Shown piece by piece: positions 26,283 to 36,464 of a DNA stretch of 64,000 bases. Position 1 is the first letter of the stretch; each line of letters starts with the position of its first letter. Made by a program: the position numbers and the translations under genes. A model generated the notes under the pieces. That model did not search any database. It was not told the origin of the DNA and saw nothing but the letters and a program-made list of their open reading frames with translations. The DNA lies in the NCBI RefSeq assembly GCF_002849605.1, contig NZ_NPIB01000019.1:24050-88049 (forward strand). Direction: 5' to 3'. The DNA comes from Photobacterium carnosum. GTDB lineage: Bacteria > Pseudomonadota > Gammaproteobacteria > Enterobacterales > Vibrionaceae.

Positions 26283-27287
26283 TTAACCACGTTTGCTGGC
26301 AATATCACGTAATGCCTGCTTTTCTGCCGCTGACAAGAACGCCAACTCAAGCCCATTGATTTGTGCTTGACGAATTTGAGCGATGCTTAAACCTACTTTT
26401 GGTGCGGCAACTTCATATTCGTAAGGTAGCTCAATTCCTTCAACTGCTGGATCATCAGTATTTAAACAAGCAAGAATACCGTGTTCAAGAAAGGTTTTTA
26501 CTGGGTGTTTAGTAATATCTGCGACAGTACTGGTTTGAATATTTGAAGTAATACAAGATTCAATACCAATGCGGTGCTCAGCTAAGTAATCCATTAGTTT
26601 AGGATCGTTAACCGCTTTTACACCGTGACCAATACGGACTGCACCAAGTTCATTAATTGCTTGCCACATACTCTCTGGTCCCGCAGCTTCACCCGCATGA
26701 ACGGTGATCTGTAAGCCAGCATCACGGACTTGTTTAAAGTGTGAGATAAACTGGGTGCCAGGTTGACCAAGTTCATCACCAGCAAGATCAATTGCGACTA
26801 ATTGGTCTTTATGGCTTAGCAGTGCATCCAGCTCTTGTTGACATGCTTGGGTACCAAACGTACGGCTCATAATACCAATCAGGTTCGCTTTAATACCAAA
26901 ATCACGACAACCTGCTGCTACACCATCAGCAACCGCTGCAACGACATCGGCTACGGGAAGATTGTGTTTCATCGCCATGTAGTATGGTGAAAAACGCAGC
27001 TCAGCATAATCAATTTGAGCATTAAGGGCATCTTCAACGTTTTCATAAGCAACGCGACGACACGCATCTAAATCACCGAGTACTGCTACACCCCAATCCA
27101 ATTTATTCAGGAAAGCGACGAGACTTGGTTCGGCTTCAACAATTTGTACGTGTGGACGCAATGCTTCAATTTCTGTTGCTGGTAAGGCAATATTAAATTG
27201 CTGACCTAATTCTAAGATCGTTTGTGGACGAATATTACCATCAAGATGGCGGTGAATATCCGTTAGTGGAAGATCTTTGTTTATCAT
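26283..27287 (-). CDS. add: Adenosine deaminase
   Basis: A 334-residue zinc metalloenzyme of the amidohydrolase fold that converts adenosine and deoxyadenosine to inosine and deoxyinosine in purine salvage. Zinc ligands are the two histidines of [10 protein letters not shown], the His in TVHAGEA and an Asp in LNTDDP; the general acid Glu is in HAGEA and the catalytic His is in IGHGVK. The frame continues upstream to 27332, but the ATG at 27287 gives the family start [17 protein letters not shown]. Convergent with hemN. Confidence 0.96.
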   Translation of the reverse strand: MINKDLPLTDIHRHLDGNIRPQTILELGQQFNIALPATEIEALRPHVQIVEAEPSLVAFLNKLDWGVAVLGDLDACRRVAYENVEDALNAQIDYAELRFSPYYMAMKHNLPVADVVAAVADGVAAGCRDFGIKANLIGIMSRTFGTQACQQELDALLSHKDQLVAIDLAGDELGQPGTQFISHFKQVRDAGLQITVHAGEAAGPESMWQAINELGAVRIGHGVKAVNDPKLMDYLAEHRIGIESCITSNIQTSTVADITKHPVKTFLEHGILACLNTDDPAVEGIELPYEYEVAAPKVGLSIAQIRQAQINGLELAFLSAAEKQALRDIASKRG

Positions 27288-27420
27288 GATTATTATGCTT
27301 CCCGAAGTTAAATATAGACTCAGTATACGCAATCACTAAATGACATTCATTACTGTTGCAGATAAATGTGCACTGGTGCAAGTCTGTAACCATATTACGA
27401 TTAAGCTTTAATCATGGACA

Positions 27421-28830
27421 TTAATCATGAATATGTAATTCTTTGAGCTTACGAGTGAGGGTGTTTCTTCCCCAGCCGAGTAATTTCGCCGCTTCTTGTT
27501 TATGGCCATGCGTATGCTGTAATGCAGTTTCAAGGAGAATTTTTTCAAACTGGGGTAATGCTTCAGCCAACAATTCAGTTTCACCTTGTTGTAGTGCTTG
27601 TTGTGCCCATTGTTGTAAGCCTTGATGCCAGTGTTGAGATTCGCGAGTCGTATGGGGTGTGACTGTATCGGTAATTTCTGGCGGTAAATCTGATGGTAAT
27701 ATTTCATTACCGCTCGCCATTACGGTTAACCAGCGACAAATGTTTTCTAATTGGCGCACATTACCCGGCCACGGCAATTGTGTCAGTTTCTCTGCTGTTT
27801 GTGGATGGAGTGATTTAACATCGACACTGAGTTCATCTGCGGCACGTTGTAAAAAGTGGTGCGCGAGTTGAGGAATATCTTGGCGACGATCTTTGAGTGA
27901 TGGCAAATGAACGCGAATTACATTAAGGCGATGGAATAAGTCTTCACGAAAATCCCCCGCAGTAACCAGACGTTCAAGGTGTTGGTGAGTAGCGGCAATA
28001 ATTCGTACATCAACATTGACGGGAGCATGACCACCAACGCGGTAAAATTGCCCATCAGCTAATACTCGTAATAATCGGGTTTGAATATCTAATGGCATAT
28101 CACCAATTTCATCGAGAAATAAAGTGCCTCCATTGGCTTGTTCAAACCGCCCTTGGCGAACACTATTGGCACCAGTAAAGGCGCCTTTCTCATGGCCAAA
28201 TAGTTCTGATTCGATTAAATCTTTGGGAATCGCCGCCATATTAAGTGCAATAAAAGCGTTACTGCTACGCGGACTATGGCGATGTAGTGCATGGGCGACT
28301 AACTCTTTACCCGTACCTGATTCACCATTGATGAGTACTGAAATTGACGACCGTGATAGGCGTCCAATAGCGCGAAACACTTCTTGCATTGCTGGTGCTT
28401 CACCAATGATCTCTGGTGCGTGTTTAGGCTCGATAGCGGGCTGTTGTTGACGTTTTTGTTCTTGGCTATGGCTAAGCGCACGTTCAACTAAGGTGACGGC
28501 TTCATCGATATCAAATGGCTTGGGAAGATACTCAAACGCCCCTCGTTGATAAGCGTTAACCGCTGAATCAAGATCAGAGTGAGCTGTCATTATGATAACG
28601 GGTAACGTTGCATAATCTTGTTGTAGTGCCTTGAGCAGCGTAAAACCATCAGTCCCGGGCATTTTGATATCAGATACGAGCACATCAGGTACACTGCGTT
28701 CTAATGCAGCCAGTACACTATCCGCGTCAGCAAACGTTTTGCATTTCATTCCTGCATTAACGAGTGTTCGTTCTAATACCCAGCGAATCGAGTTGTCATC
28801 ATCAACAACCCAGATTAATCCTTTGCTCAT
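27421..28830 (-). CDS. glnG: Nitrogen regulator NtrC (NR-I), sigma-54 activator
   Basis: A 469-residue response regulator that, when phosphorylated by NtrB, activates sigma-54 promoters in nitrogen limitation. The receiver domain (1-120) has the acidic pocket DDD (10-12) and phosphoacceptor Asp54 in VSDIKMPG. The AAA+ domain has Walker A GESGTGKE, the sigma-54-contacting loop GAFTGA and Walker B LFLDEIGDM. A Fis-type helix-turn-helix at the C-terminus (HKQEAAKLLGWGRNTLTRKLKEL) binds DNA. The ATG at 28830 gives the family N-terminus; the longer frame reaches into glnL. It follows glnL after 25 bases in the glnLG operon. Confidence 0.98.
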   Translation of the reverse strand: MSKGLIWVVDDDNSIRWVLERTLVNAGMKCKTFADADSVLAALERSVPDVLVSDIKMPGTDGFTLLKALQQDYATLPVIIMTAHSDLDSAVNAYQRGAFEYLPKPFDIDEAVTLVERALSHSQEQKRQQQPAIEPKHAPEIIGEAPAMQEVFRAIGRLSRSSISVLINGESGTGKELVAHALHRHSPRSSNAFIALNMAAIPKDLIESELFGHEKGAFTGANSVRQGRFEQANGGTLFLDEIGDMPLDIQTRLLRVLADGQFYRVGGHAPVNVDVRIIAATHQHLERLVTAGDFREDLFHRLNVIRVHLPSLKDRRQDIPQLAHHFLQRAADELSVDVKSLHPQTAEKLTQLPWPGNVRQLENICRWLTVMASGNEILPSDLPPEITDTVTPHTTRESQHWHQGLQQWAQQALQQGETELLAEALPQFEKILLETALQHTHGHKQEAAKLLGWGRNTLTRKLKELHIHD

Positions 28831-28855
28831 AATAAAATTCCTATGGTTGTCAGTG

Positions 28856-29908
28856 TTATGACTTAATCGGTAAATGAATGGTGAAATTAGTGTGCCCAGG
28901 CCAACTAAAGACTTCAATTTTCCCTTGATGCTGATCGATTAAATTACGCGCAATTGATAGCCCTAATCCAGTGCCACCTTCACGACCAGTGACCATTGGG
29001 TAGAACAATGTATCTTGAATATCTGAGGGAATGCCAGGACCATCATCGATGATTTCGATGGTAGCGGTAACACGGTGTCGTACCCCTTGAATTAAGCTTT
29101 GGTGGGCGGTACGGGTTTTTAATTTAATTGTGCCCCCCCCTTGACCTTTCAATGCTAATGCCGCGTTACTGACAATATTTAATAATGCCTGTTCCAGTTG
29201 TTCAGCATCCATATTTATATCGGGTAAACTCGGATCGTAATCGCGTTCAATGTTAATCGTGTCGTCTGTTTCAATGTTGACTAACTGACGCACTTTTTCT
29301 AACACCAAATGAATATTATCTGTTTTACGAACCCCTGGTCGTTGTGGGCCTAATAATCGATCGACTAAATTACGTAATCGGTCAGCTTGTTCAATGATCA
29401 TTTGGGTATATTCGTGGTAGCTTTTATCGGGTAATACTTTTTCTAATAATTGTGCGGCACCACGTAAACCACCGAGTGGGTTTTTTATTTCATGGGCTAA
29501 ACCACGCACTAATTCTTTGGCCGCTTGTTGTTGTGCATGTTGATTCAGTTCTTGGCTAATACGGCGCTGATGATCGATAGGCTTTAATTCTAATAAGATC
29601 AGTAATTGTTTTTGCCATGAAATGGGGCTGGCACTTACACCAAGTAAATGTTGTTGACCATCAATTACAAATGTTACATCGCTGTCGGCTAAACCTTGAC
29701 CGCTGTGGAGTGTTGCTTTGACATGGTTAAAGTCGAGTGAGCTGTGTTGTAATAATTGTGGCAGTTGGCTACCGAGTAAACGACGTTTACTTGATGATAA
29801 TAATTGCTCTGCGGCTGGATTGACGTAGCGGATCACTAAGGCTTCATCGAGTAATACAATGGCAGTGACTAAATTGTCGAGAATTATGGGCGTAAAGCTA
29901 GCATTCAC
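28856..29908 (-). CDS. glnL: Nitrogen sensor kinase NtrB (NR-II)
   Basis: A cytoplasmic PAS-histidine kinase of about 350 residues that phosphorylates NtrC when nitrogen is scarce and, with PII bound, dephosphorylates it. The PAS domain is at about 8-110; the phosphoacceptor His139 lies in [20 protein letters not shown]. The ATPase domain has the N box NIVSNAA, the G1 box DDGPGIP and the G2 box [11 protein letters not shown]. Start is ambiguous: ATGs at 29917 and 29914 abut AAGG too closely, whereas the GTG at 29908 is nine bases from it. An NtrC box lies 70 bases upstream. Confidence 0.96.
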   Translation of the reverse strand: MNASFTPIILDNLVTAIVLLDEALVIRYVNPAAEQLLSSSKRRLLGSQLPQLLQHSSLDFNHVKATLHSGQGLADSDVTFVIDGQQHLLGVSASPISWQKQLLILLELKPIDHQRRISQELNQHAQQQAAKELVRGLAHEIKNPLGGLRGAAQLLEKVLPDKSYHEYTQMIIEQADRLRNLVDRLLGPQRPGVRKTDNIHLVLEKVRQLVNIETDDTINIERDYDPSLPDINMDAEQLEQALLNIVSNAALALKGQGGGTIKLKTRTAHQSLIQGVRHRVTATIEIIDDGPGIPSDIQDTLFYPMVTGREGGTGLGLSIARNLIDQHQGKIEVFSWPGHTNFTIHLPIKS

Positions 29909-29979
29909 AATCATCATCCTTATCGGTAACTAAGCAAAAGACGATTGATATTGGCATTCACCTTTCGCTGCTAAGTAAC

Positions 29980-29994
29980 GCACCAAATTGGTGC
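29980..29994. promoter_or_regulatory. NtrC binding site upstream of glnL
   Basis: GCACCAAATTGGTGC is a perfect palindrome matching the NtrC consensus GCACY-N5-RGTGC. It lies about 70 bases before glnL, where NtrC in E. coli represses the internal glnL promoter. Confidence 0.85.
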
Positions 29995-30048
29995 ATTAAA
30001 GTGTACTCGGTTTAATAGCGAACAGGCAGGGTTTATTGTAAATAGGTG

Positions 30049-30627
30049 TTAACGGGGTTGAATGGGACTATTTTTAGGGCGAGCCTGTGATACGCGGTGT
30101 AAATAAACCGTAATACTTTCAGATGAAGCAAGGATCTTGCCATTGTTAAGTAATTGGATTTGAATTTGGTGACTACCACGATCGATATTAGTCAGTTGCC
30201 ACGTTAGATCGGTTTGAGGCGTGCCGTTAATTTTGCCATCGATGACTAATTGCGCTTGAAGCTTTTTATTGAGTTTACGGTTACTGACGGCACGCACTTT
30301 GATATCACCATCATTACTGCGAATGGTTTGCTGGTGCACTGGTGCGAGTAGACTAACGGTGGCAGCAGGAAGAGGGGGTTCAGTATCGGTAGTGATTGAT
30401 ATAAGTTCGATATTGTCAGCTTGATAGCTATCGATTACGGTTGTTTGGATATTTTGCTGCACTTCAGTAACGGAAAGTTCAACCGTGTTAGCTTGTTGGG
30501 TACCCGGAGTATCACTAAAATGGACCACACCATTATCATCAGTCCAAGAGTAGATCGTTGTTGTTGCTACTGCGGCGCTCGCTGCTGTTGTCAATAACAG
30601 CATTGATACTAGATTAATGAGTTTCAT
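30049..30627 (-). CDS. Exported DUF4124 domain protein
   Basis: A 192-residue secreted protein. A signal peptide (about 1-21, ending SAAVA) is followed by the DUF4124 motif IYSWTDDNGVVHFSDTP at about 24-42, a short beta-rich domain common in proteobacterial exported proteins. The rest has a repetitive beta pattern resembling an immunoglobulin-like fold (VSLLAPVHQQTIRSNDGDIKV). Function unknown. It lies between glnA and glnL, as often in vibrios. ATG at 30627 with GGAG nine bases upstream. A role in nitrogen metabolism is suggested only by position. Confidence 0.82.
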   Translation of the reverse strand: MKLINLVSMLLLTTAASAAVATTTIYSWTDDNGVVHFSDTPGTQQANTVELSVTEVQQNIQTTVIDSYQADNIELISITTDTEPPLPAATVSLLAPVHQQTIRSNDGDIKVRAVSNRKLNKKLQAQLVIDGKINGTPQTDLTWQLTNIDRGSHQIQIQLLNNGKILASSESITVYLHRVSQARPKNSPIQPR

Positions 30628-30702
30628 CCGTTAACTCTCCAGCAAGACCTTCATGGTCAATAAGGCCTGTATTGTTACTGCTTTTATTGTGGTAGCAAGA
30701 TC

Positions 30703-30729
30703 AAAAAGACCTGCGTGTGAGGCAGGCCT
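30703..30729 (-). terminator. glnA terminator
   Basis: Read on the minus strand, GGCCTGC and GCAGGTC pair (one G-T) around a 7-base loop, followed by T5. It lies 33 bases after the glnA stop. Confidence 0.78.
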
Positions 30730-30761
30730 AAATCTTAGTTGTTAAGTCATGAATCTATTAC

Positions 30762-32171
30762 TTAAACTGAGTAGTAAAGTTCAAACTCTAATGGGTGTAC
30801 TGCCATATTGATTTTCTCTACATCTTGCTCTTTTAGCGTGATGTAAGAATCAATAAAGTCATTAGAGAATACGCCACCAGAAGTTAAGAATTCACGATCA
30901 TCGTCAAGCGCTTGTAGAGCAATTTGTAGTGACTCCGCAACTTTTGGAATTTCTGCAGCTTCTTCTGCTGGTAGGTCGTACAGATCTTTATCCATTGCTT
31001 CGCCTGGGTGGATCTTGTTAGCGATACCATCAAGGCCAGCCATTAGCATTGCTGCAAAGGCTAGGTATGGGTTTGCTGCTGGATCACCAAAGCGTACTTC
31101 GATACGACGTGCTTTTGGACTTGGTACGACTGGAATACGGATTGATGCAGAACGGTTACGCGCTGAGTAAGCCAACATAACAGGTGCTTCGTAGCCAGGG
31201 ACTAGACGCTTGTACGAGTTCGTGGCAGGGTTAGCAAAGGCGTTGATTGCACGTGCGTGCTTAATGATACCGCCGATGTAGAACAATGCCATTTCTGATA
31301 GGCCGCCGTACTTATCACCAGCAAATAGGTTAACACCGTCTTTAGCCAGTGACATGTGAACGTGCATACCTGAGCCATTATCACCAACCAGTGGTTTAGG
31401 CATAAAGGTTGCTGTTTTACCAAATGCGTGCGCAACGTTATGAACCACATACTTATAAATCTGAATTTCATCAGCTTTATTGGTTAAGGTGTTGAAACGG
31501 GTTGCGATTTCATTTTGACCTGCGGTCGCGACTTCATGGTGGTGAGCTTCAACAACCAGCCCCATTTCTTCCATGATCAAACACATTGCAGAGCGAATGT
31601 CTTGTGATGAATCAACAGGGGCAACCGGGAAGTAACCGCCTTTAACGCCTGGACGGTGACCTTTGTTACCACCTTCAATTTTGGTGCCGCTGTTCCATGC
31701 TGCTTCAATGTCATCAATCTTAAAGAATGACCCCGACATATCGGTATTGAATCGAACGTCATCAAAGAGGAAGAATTCTGGCTCTGGACCGACTAAAACA
31801 TTGTCAGCAAAACCTGCTGAACGCATAAATTCTTCTGCGCGTTTAGCGATTGAGCGCGGGTCACGATCGTAGCCTTGCATTGTTGCAGGCTCAAGAATAT
31901 CACAACGAATATTTAGAGTTGCGTCTTCAGTAAACGGGTCAAGTACCGCACTTGCAGCATCAGGCATCATCACCATGTCTGATTCATTAATGCCTTTCCA
32001 GCCAGCTACAGAAGAGCCATCAAACATTTTACCGTCTTCAAAAAAATCAGCATCGATTTGGTGAGATGGAATAGAAATGTGCTGCTCTTTACCTTTGGTA
32101 TCGGTAAAACGTAGGTCAATAAACTTAACTTCATTTTCCTGGATCAGCGCTAGTACGTTTTCAACTGACAT
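30762..32171 (-). CDS. glnA: Glutamine synthetase, type I
   Basis: A 469-residue dodecameric enzyme that makes glutamine from glutamate, ammonia and ATP. It starts [15 protein letters not shown] and has the beta-grasp domain, then the catalytic barrel with [24 protein letters not shown], the ATP-binding [10 protein letters not shown] and the [12 protein letters not shown] loop. The adenylylation tyrosine is present in [10 protein letters not shown], so GlnE control is expected. The ATG at 32171 has GGAGG eight bases upstream; the longer frame to 32210 is rejected. Sigma-54 promoter and two NtrC boxes lie upstream. Confidence 0.99.
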   Translation of the reverse strand: MSVENVLALIQENEVKFIDLRFTDTKGKEQHISIPSHQIDADFFEDGKMFDGSSVAGWKGINESDMVMMPDAASAVLDPFTEDATLNIRCDILEPATMQGYDRDPRSIAKRAEEFMRSAGFADNVLVGPEPEFFLFDDVRFNTDMSGSFFKIDDIEAAWNSGTKIEGGNKGHRPGVKGGYFPVAPVDSSQDIRSAMCLIMEEMGLVVEAHHHEVATAGQNEIATRFNTLTNKADEIQIYKYVVHNVAHAFGKTATFMPKPLVGDNGSGMHVHMSLAKDGVNLFAGDKYGGLSEMALFYIGGIIKHARAINAFANPATNSYKRLVPGYEAPVMLAYSARNRSASIRIPVVPSPKARRIEVRFGDPAANPYLAFAAMLMAGLDGIANKIHPGEAMDKDLYDLPAEEAAEIPKVAESLQIALQALDDDREFLTSGGVFSNDFIDSYITLKEQDVEKINMAVHPLEFELYYSV

Positions 32172-32253
32172 CTTGAGTAACCTCCGGTGTTTTTTGGGCG
32201 ATGGCCGCAAACTTTGTGCTCATACTGTGGTGAGCAAATCTAAAAGTATTAAA

Positions 32254-32269
32254 GCGAAAACCATGCCAA
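32254..32269 (-). promoter_or_regulatory. Sigma-54 promoter of glnA
   Basis: On the minus strand, TTGGCATGGTTTTCGC has GG and GC dinucleotides at the required -24/-12 spacing, and both it and the following CTTTA resemble E. coli glnAp2. Transcription would start about 32243, giving a leader of about 72 bases, the same as in E. coli. Confidence 0.88.
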
Positions 32270-32331
32270 CTTTTAAAAGCCCCTAAAAATGCGTGTTTAT
32301 AGCATTTAGAGAACTTTTCCCTATCCTTATT

Positions 32332-32347
32332 TGCACTATTATGGTGA
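32332..32347. promoter_or_regulatory. NtrC binding site 1 upstream of glnA
   Basis: TGCACTATTATGGTGA matches the NtrC consensus GCACY-N5-RGTGC except at the final base. Its centre is near -97 of the glnA start and 21 bases (two helical turns) from site 2, suiting cooperative binding. Confidence 0.75.
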
Positions 32348-32352
32348 AGCGC

Positions 32353-32369
32353 TGCACCAATTTAGTGCA
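32353..32369. promoter_or_regulatory. NtrC binding site 2 upstream of glnA
   Basis: TGCACCAATTTAGTGCA matches the NtrC consensus completely. Centre near -118 of the glnA start; together with site 1 it forms the enhancer for the sigma-54 promoter. Confidence 0.85.
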
Positions 32370-32537
32370 GCGGTAGAATGTATTGAAAGAGGTGCAATAT
32401 CTCTTTATTCATTCATCCATTCAATAGTCGTACTACTATGGTGATGAGGCTAAATATTGTCAATCTGTGAGGTAGATAATTTTGGGTTTTATTGTTAATT
32501 GAGCGCTGTCTAAACGTTGTAAAAAAGGACATTGATT

Positions 32538-32618
32538 ATGCTTTTGGGTGAATTATTACTTATTTATCGTACGAATAAAGCGTATAAAAAAAATAAAAAT
32601 AGCCAAAAAAGTGAGTAA
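32538..32618 (+). CDS. Possible 26-residue basic peptide
   Basis: ATG to TAA frame of 26 codons, with AAAGGA (32523-32528) nine bases upstream of the ATG. The peptide has a hydrophobic N-terminal half (MLLGELLLIYRT) and a lysine/asparagine-rich C-terminal half (eight Lys), so it could lie on the membrane. I know no relative. It lies in the spacer between divergent glnA and typA, in typA orientation. It may be a chance frame; its AT-rich lysine codons weaken the case. Confidence 0.35.
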   Translation: MLLGELLLIYRTNKAYKKNKNSQKSE

Positions 32619-32652
32619 AAATGCGGCTCTAGAGAGGAATCATAAAAAAGCT

Positions 32653-32668
32653 GGTGATATAAATCACA
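32653..32668 (+). promoter_or_regulatory. Candidate CRP site upstream of typA
   Basis: GGTGATATAAATCACA fits the CRP consensus TGTGA-N6-TCACA with one mismatch. A TAAATT hexamer at 32698-32703 could be the -10 of typA, which would put the CRP centre near -50. Confidence 0.45.
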
Positions 32669-32770
32669 TATTTCGTGGGTTTTAGCGTAAAATCTGTTAA
32701 ATTATGAGCCGTTTTTTTAATCAAGTAGCCTCTATTAAGACGCTGCATGTTCTGAGTGAATCTGAAACTA

Positions 32771-34600
32771 ATGTCTAATCAATCGATCGATAACTTAAGA
32801 AATATCGCAATTATTGCTCACGTTGACCACGGTAAAACTACCCTGGTTGATAAACTCCTACAGCAATCTGGCACGTTAGAGGGTCGCGGCGAAGCCGAAG
32901 AACGTGTTATGGATTCTAATGATATCGAAAAAGAGCGTGGCATTACCATTCTTGCTAAGAACACAGCAATTAACTGGAATGACTACCGCATCAATATCGT
33001 AGACACCCCTGGACACGCAGACTTCGGTGGTGAAGTTGAACGTATCATGTCTATGGTTGACTCCGTATTGCTTATCGTTGACGCAGTTGACGGCCCAATG
33101 CCTCAAACTCGTTTCGTAACGCAAAAAGCGTTTGCATACGGTCTTAAGCCAATCGTTGTAATCAACAAGATTGACCGTCCAGGTGCACGTCCTGAGTGGG
33201 TTATGGATCAAATCTTTGACCTATTCGACAACCTTGGCGCAACTGACGAACAACTAGATTTCACAACTGTTTACGCATCAGCGTTAAATGGTTGGGCAAC
33301 AATGACTGAAGGCGAAGTTGGCGAGAACATGGAACCATTGTTCCAAGCTGTTGTTGATAACGTTGCTGCACCATTTGTTGACGTTGATGGCCCACTACAG
33401 ATGCAAATCTCTCAGTTAGATTACAGCTCTTACGTTGGTGTTATCGGTGTTGCTCGTATCACTCGTGGTACTGTTACTCCAAACCAACAAGTTACTATCA
33501 TTGGTGCTAACGGTGTTAAGCGTAACGCTAAAGTAGGTACAGTTCTTGGTTACCTAGGTCTTGAACGTCACGAAATTAGTGAAGGTAAAGCTGGCGATAT
33601 CGTTGCAATCACAGGTCTTGGCGAGCTGAAGATTTCTGATACGATTTGTGACGTAAACACTGTTGAAGCATTGGTTCCATTGTCTGTTGATGAACCAACT
33701 GTAACCATGACTTTCCAAGTAAACACTTCTCCGTTTGCTGGTAAAGAAGGTAAGTTTGTTACTTCACGTAACATCCTTGAGCGTCTACAGAAAGAATTAG
33801 TACACAACGTAGCATTGCGCGTTGAAGAAACTGAAAGTCCAGACCGTTTCCGTGTTTCAGGCCGTGGTGAACTTCACCTATCTATCCTGATCGAAAACAT
33901 GCGTCGTGAAGGTTTCGAGCTAGCAGTATCTCGTCCAGAAGTTATCATCAAAGAAGAAGATGGTAAGCTAATGGAACCGTTTGAAATCGTAACTATCGAT
34001 GTGGTTGAAGAGCATCAAGGTAGTGTGATGGAAAAAATCGGTATCCGTAAGGGTGAGCTAAAAGATATGGCACCAGATGGTAAGGGCCGTGTTCGTATGG
34101 ACTTTATGATGCCTTCTCGTGGTCTTATCGGTTTCCAAACAGAATTCCTAACAATGACGTCTGGTTCTGGTCTTATCTACCATACGTTTGATCACTACGG
34201 TCCTCACAAGGGCGGTATTATCGGTCAACGTGCTAACGGCGTATTGATCTCTAATGGTATGGGTAAAGCAGTAACTTACTCACTATTTAACCTACAAGAG
34301 CGTGGCCGTCTGTTCGCAGAGCACGGTGATGAAGTATATGAAGGTCAGATCATTGGTATGCACAACCGTGCAAACGATCTAACTATCAACTGTCTACGTG
34401 GTAAGCAGCTAACAAACGTTCGTGCATCTGGTACTGATGAAGCACAAACACTTTCTCCTGCGGTTAAGTACACGCTTGAGCAAGCTCTAGAATTCATCGA
34501 TGATGATGAGCTAGTAGAAGTAACTCCAGAAAGCATTCGTATCCGTAAGAAACTTCTTACTGAAAACGATCGTAAACGTTCAGGTCGTGGCGGTAAGTAA
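32771..34600 (+). CDS. typA: Ribosome-associated GTPase BipA/TypA
   Basis: A translational GTPase of 609 residues related to EF-G and LepA; it helps 50S assembly at low temperature and supports stress growth. G1 is AHVDHGKTT, switch II is DTPGHADF, G4 is NKIDRP and G5 is SALNG; domains II, III, V and the BipA-specific C-terminal domain ([32 protein letters not shown]) follow. The ATG at 32771 gives [15 protein letters not shown]; a GTG at 32756 would add five residues. Neither has a strong ribosome site. The gene uses AAC, ATC, GAC and CTA far more than its neighbours, a sign of high expression. Confidence 0.97.
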   Translation: MSNQSIDNLRNIAIIAHVDHGKTTLVDKLLQQSGTLEGRGEAEERVMDSNDIEKERGITILAKNTAINWNDYRINIVDTPGHADFGGEVERIMSMVDSVLLIVDAVDGPMPQTRFVTQKAFAYGLKPIVVINKIDRPGARPEWVMDQIFDLFDNLGATDEQLDFTTVYASALNGWATMTEGEVGENMEPLFQAVVDNVAAPFVDVDGPLQMQISQLDYSSYVGVIGVARITRGTVTPNQQVTIIGANGVKRNAKVGTVLGYLGLERHEISEGKAGDIVAITGLGELKISDTICDVNTVEALVPLSVDEPTVTMTFQVNTSPFAGKEGKFVTSRNILERLQKELVHNVALRVEETESPDRFRVSGRGELHLSILIENMRREGFELAVSRPEVIIKEEDGKLMEPFEIVTIDVVEEHQGSVMEKIGIRKGELKDMAPDGKGRVRMDFMMPSRGLIGFQTEFLTMTSGSGLIYHTFDHYGPHKGGIIGQRANGVLISNGMGKAVTYSLFNLQERGRLFAEHGDEVYEGQIIGMHNRANDLTINCLRGKQLTNVRASGTDEAQTLSPAVKYTLEQALEFIDDDELVEVTPESIRIRKKLLTENDRKRSGRGGK

Positions 34601-34625
34601 TTACCCCTAGCTGACGCTTACTAAT

Positions 34626-34660
34626 ACAATCCCTCGTTTGGCAACAAGCGGGGGATTGTT
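34626..34660 (+). terminator. Hairpin after typA
   Basis: ACAATCCCTCGTTTG and CAAGCGGGGGATTGT pair over 15 bases with two G-T pairs. Only a short T-rich tail follows, so the next hairpin may do most of the terminating. Confidence 0.65.
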
Positions 34661-34690
34661 GTATCTGGAGTGTGAAAATATTCCTGAGAC

Positions 34691-34723
34691 AAAAAAAGAG
34701 CTAACACTGTTAGCTCTTTTTTT
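34691..34723. terminator. Bidirectional terminator between typA and the DUF2959 gene
   Basis: AAAAAAAGAGCTAAC and GTTAGCTCTTTTTTT form a perfect stem around ACT with A- and T-runs on either side, between convergent genes. Confidence 0.9.
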
Positions 34724-34745
34724 ATATATACCAAATAAGCGCTGA

Positions 34746-35384
34746 TTACTTTTTCAAATGACCAATAAAGCGATTTGATTCAGCAATCGCATGGTTCATA
34801 TCTCGAATAGCACCAGAGATTTCAGTTTGTAATGAATTAAATTGCCCCTGAAGTGAGCCAATAGCAGCGGCATTAAGGTTATGCTTCAGATAAAGGGTGT
34901 TATCACGTAAAGTATCTAAAACAGGCTCCATCTTCTTCTCTGCGCGTTTCATGGCTGTTAGCATCTTATTGTACGATGCTTTTGTAGTTTGTAATTTACG
35001 TTGGCTGTCCCGCTTAAGAGTGGCACTTTTATACAATGACAGTTCTTGTTGCCATTCATCAAACATTGCATTCGCGACATCTTCAATTGCTGCAATACGA
35101 TCATTTACATTTTTGACTGCGGCTTCGCTGTTTTGATATTGGCTGTCAATGTCCTGATAAGCTGATTCAAGCTTCCCGCCATTAAATTGATTGAGTGCTT
35201 TTAATCCTTCAAGGGCGCTAGTAAATTGTTTTTGGGCATCTTGTTGGGCTTGATTGGCGTCTTCAACCCGATCAACCATAATATCGCGCTTATAGACCCC
35301 TACTTTTTCCATGGCTGAATAGTAGGCGGTTTGACAACCTGAAAGTAAACTAACACTTAGAAAAAGTGCAATAAAATACGGCAT
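34746..35384 (-). CDS. DUF2959 lipoprotein
   Basis: A 212-residue lipoprotein. The signal peptide ends with lipobox L-S-G-C, Cys17 lipidated. The mature part is almost entirely helical and charged, with heptad-like stretches (about 45-130 and 165-205) suggesting coiled coil. It matches DUF2959; function unknown. Mature residue +2 is Gln, so outer-membrane sorting is likely. ATG at 35384 with GGAG six bases upstream. Single gene. Confidence 0.85.
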   Translation of the reverse strand: MPYFIALFLSVSLLSGCQTAYYSAMEKVGVYKRDIMVDRVEDANQAQQDAQKQFTSALEGLKALNQFNGGKLESAYQDIDSQYQNSEAAVKNVNDRIAAIEDVANAMFDEWQQELSLYKSATLKRDSQRKLQTTKASYNKMLTAMKRAEKKMEPVLDTLRDNTLYLKHNLNAAAIGSLQGQFNSLQTEISGAIRDMNHAIAESNRFIGHLKK

Positions 35385-35531
35385 GTTTTGCTCCTTGGTG
35401 AGACATGCAAAATAACAAATAATGATATTGCTGTTGCGGGTTAAAGTAACGATATTGATAGAGAAAGATCAATGGCAACACGTAACGGTAGTATGGCTAT
35501 ATTCCATAACAGATAGGTAGAACACACTATT

Positions 35532-36464
35532 ATGGCCGACAAAGAACAACCTGTGAAATTTGTATTGTGGCTACGGTTACTGCGAATAATGGAATATTTT
35601 GGTTATTTAATCCAGCGTATAAACCATGACCGCCTAACCGTAACCGCAGGCTCAATGGCCTATGTGACTTTATTATCATTAGTACCGTTATTAGCGGTTA
35701 TTGTTTCTGCGTTGTCGGTAGTACCTGCTTTTGCGGGAGTTGGCACTCAAGTTCAACAATTTGTTATTACACATTTTGTGCCAGCAGCTGGAGCGGTGGT
35801 AACCACGTACTTAAATGAGTTTGTTGCTAATGCTGGCAAAATGACGGTGGTCGGTATTGGTGCATTATTTGTGGTTGCTATGATGCTTATTTCTTCAATT
35901 GATAAATCATTAAATTATATTTGGCGAGTAAAGCAAAAACGGCGTTGGATAATTTCATTAGCTGTGTATTGGATGATTCTTACTTTAGGCCCTATCCTTT
36001 TGGGTTCAAGTCTTGCATTGAGTTCATATCTAGGCTCATTGGTATTATTTGAACATCAAATATTACACGGTGTAGTTCAACAATCATTGCAATGGTTACC
36101 TTCAATGATGTCTGGTTTGGCCTTTTTATTACTCTATGCTGTGGTCCCTAATTGCAAGGTACTGTTTAAACATGCGCTTTTGGGTGCTTTATGTAGCAGT
36201 ATATTATTTGAATTGAGCAAAAAAGGCTTTGTGATTTACTTAGCCCATTTCCATTCCTATCAAATGATTTATGGTGCATTGTCAGTGATCCCTATTTTGT
36301 TTGTATGGGTGTATTTATGTTGGTGTATCGTATTGCTGGGAGCTGAAATCACCGCCAGTTTAGGAGAGCGTGGTTTTTGGGACGTGAATCAATATCGATC
36401 ACAAATAACAACAATGGTGACGAACCGTGACCATGATTTAATGACGAATAAGGAACAGCAATGA
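35532..36464 (+). CDS. yihY: YihY/BrkB family inner-membrane protein
   Basis: A 310-residue inner-membrane protein with about six transmembrane segments. It matches E. coli YihY of the virulence factor BrkB family (once misnamed RNase BN): [49 protein letters not shown] and the strongly conserved [22 protein letters not shown]. Molecular function unknown. The stop overlaps the dtd start by four bases (ATGA), so the two are co-translated, as in related genomes. Confidence 0.93.
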   Translation: MADKEQPVKFVLWLRLLRIMEYFGYLIQRINHDRLTVTAGSMAYVTLLSLVPLLAVIVSALSVVPAFAGVGTQVQQFVITHFVPAAGAVVTTYLNEFVANAGKMTVVGIGALFVVAMMLISSIDKSLNYIWRVKQKRRWIISLAVYWMILTLGPILLGSSLALSSYLGSLVLFEHQILHGVVQQSLQWLPSMMSGLAFLLLYAVVPNCKVLFKHALLGALCSSILFELSKKGFVIYLAHFHSYQMIYGALSVIPILFVWVYLCWCIVLLGAEITASLGERGFWDVNQYRSQITTMVTNRDHDLMTNKEQQ

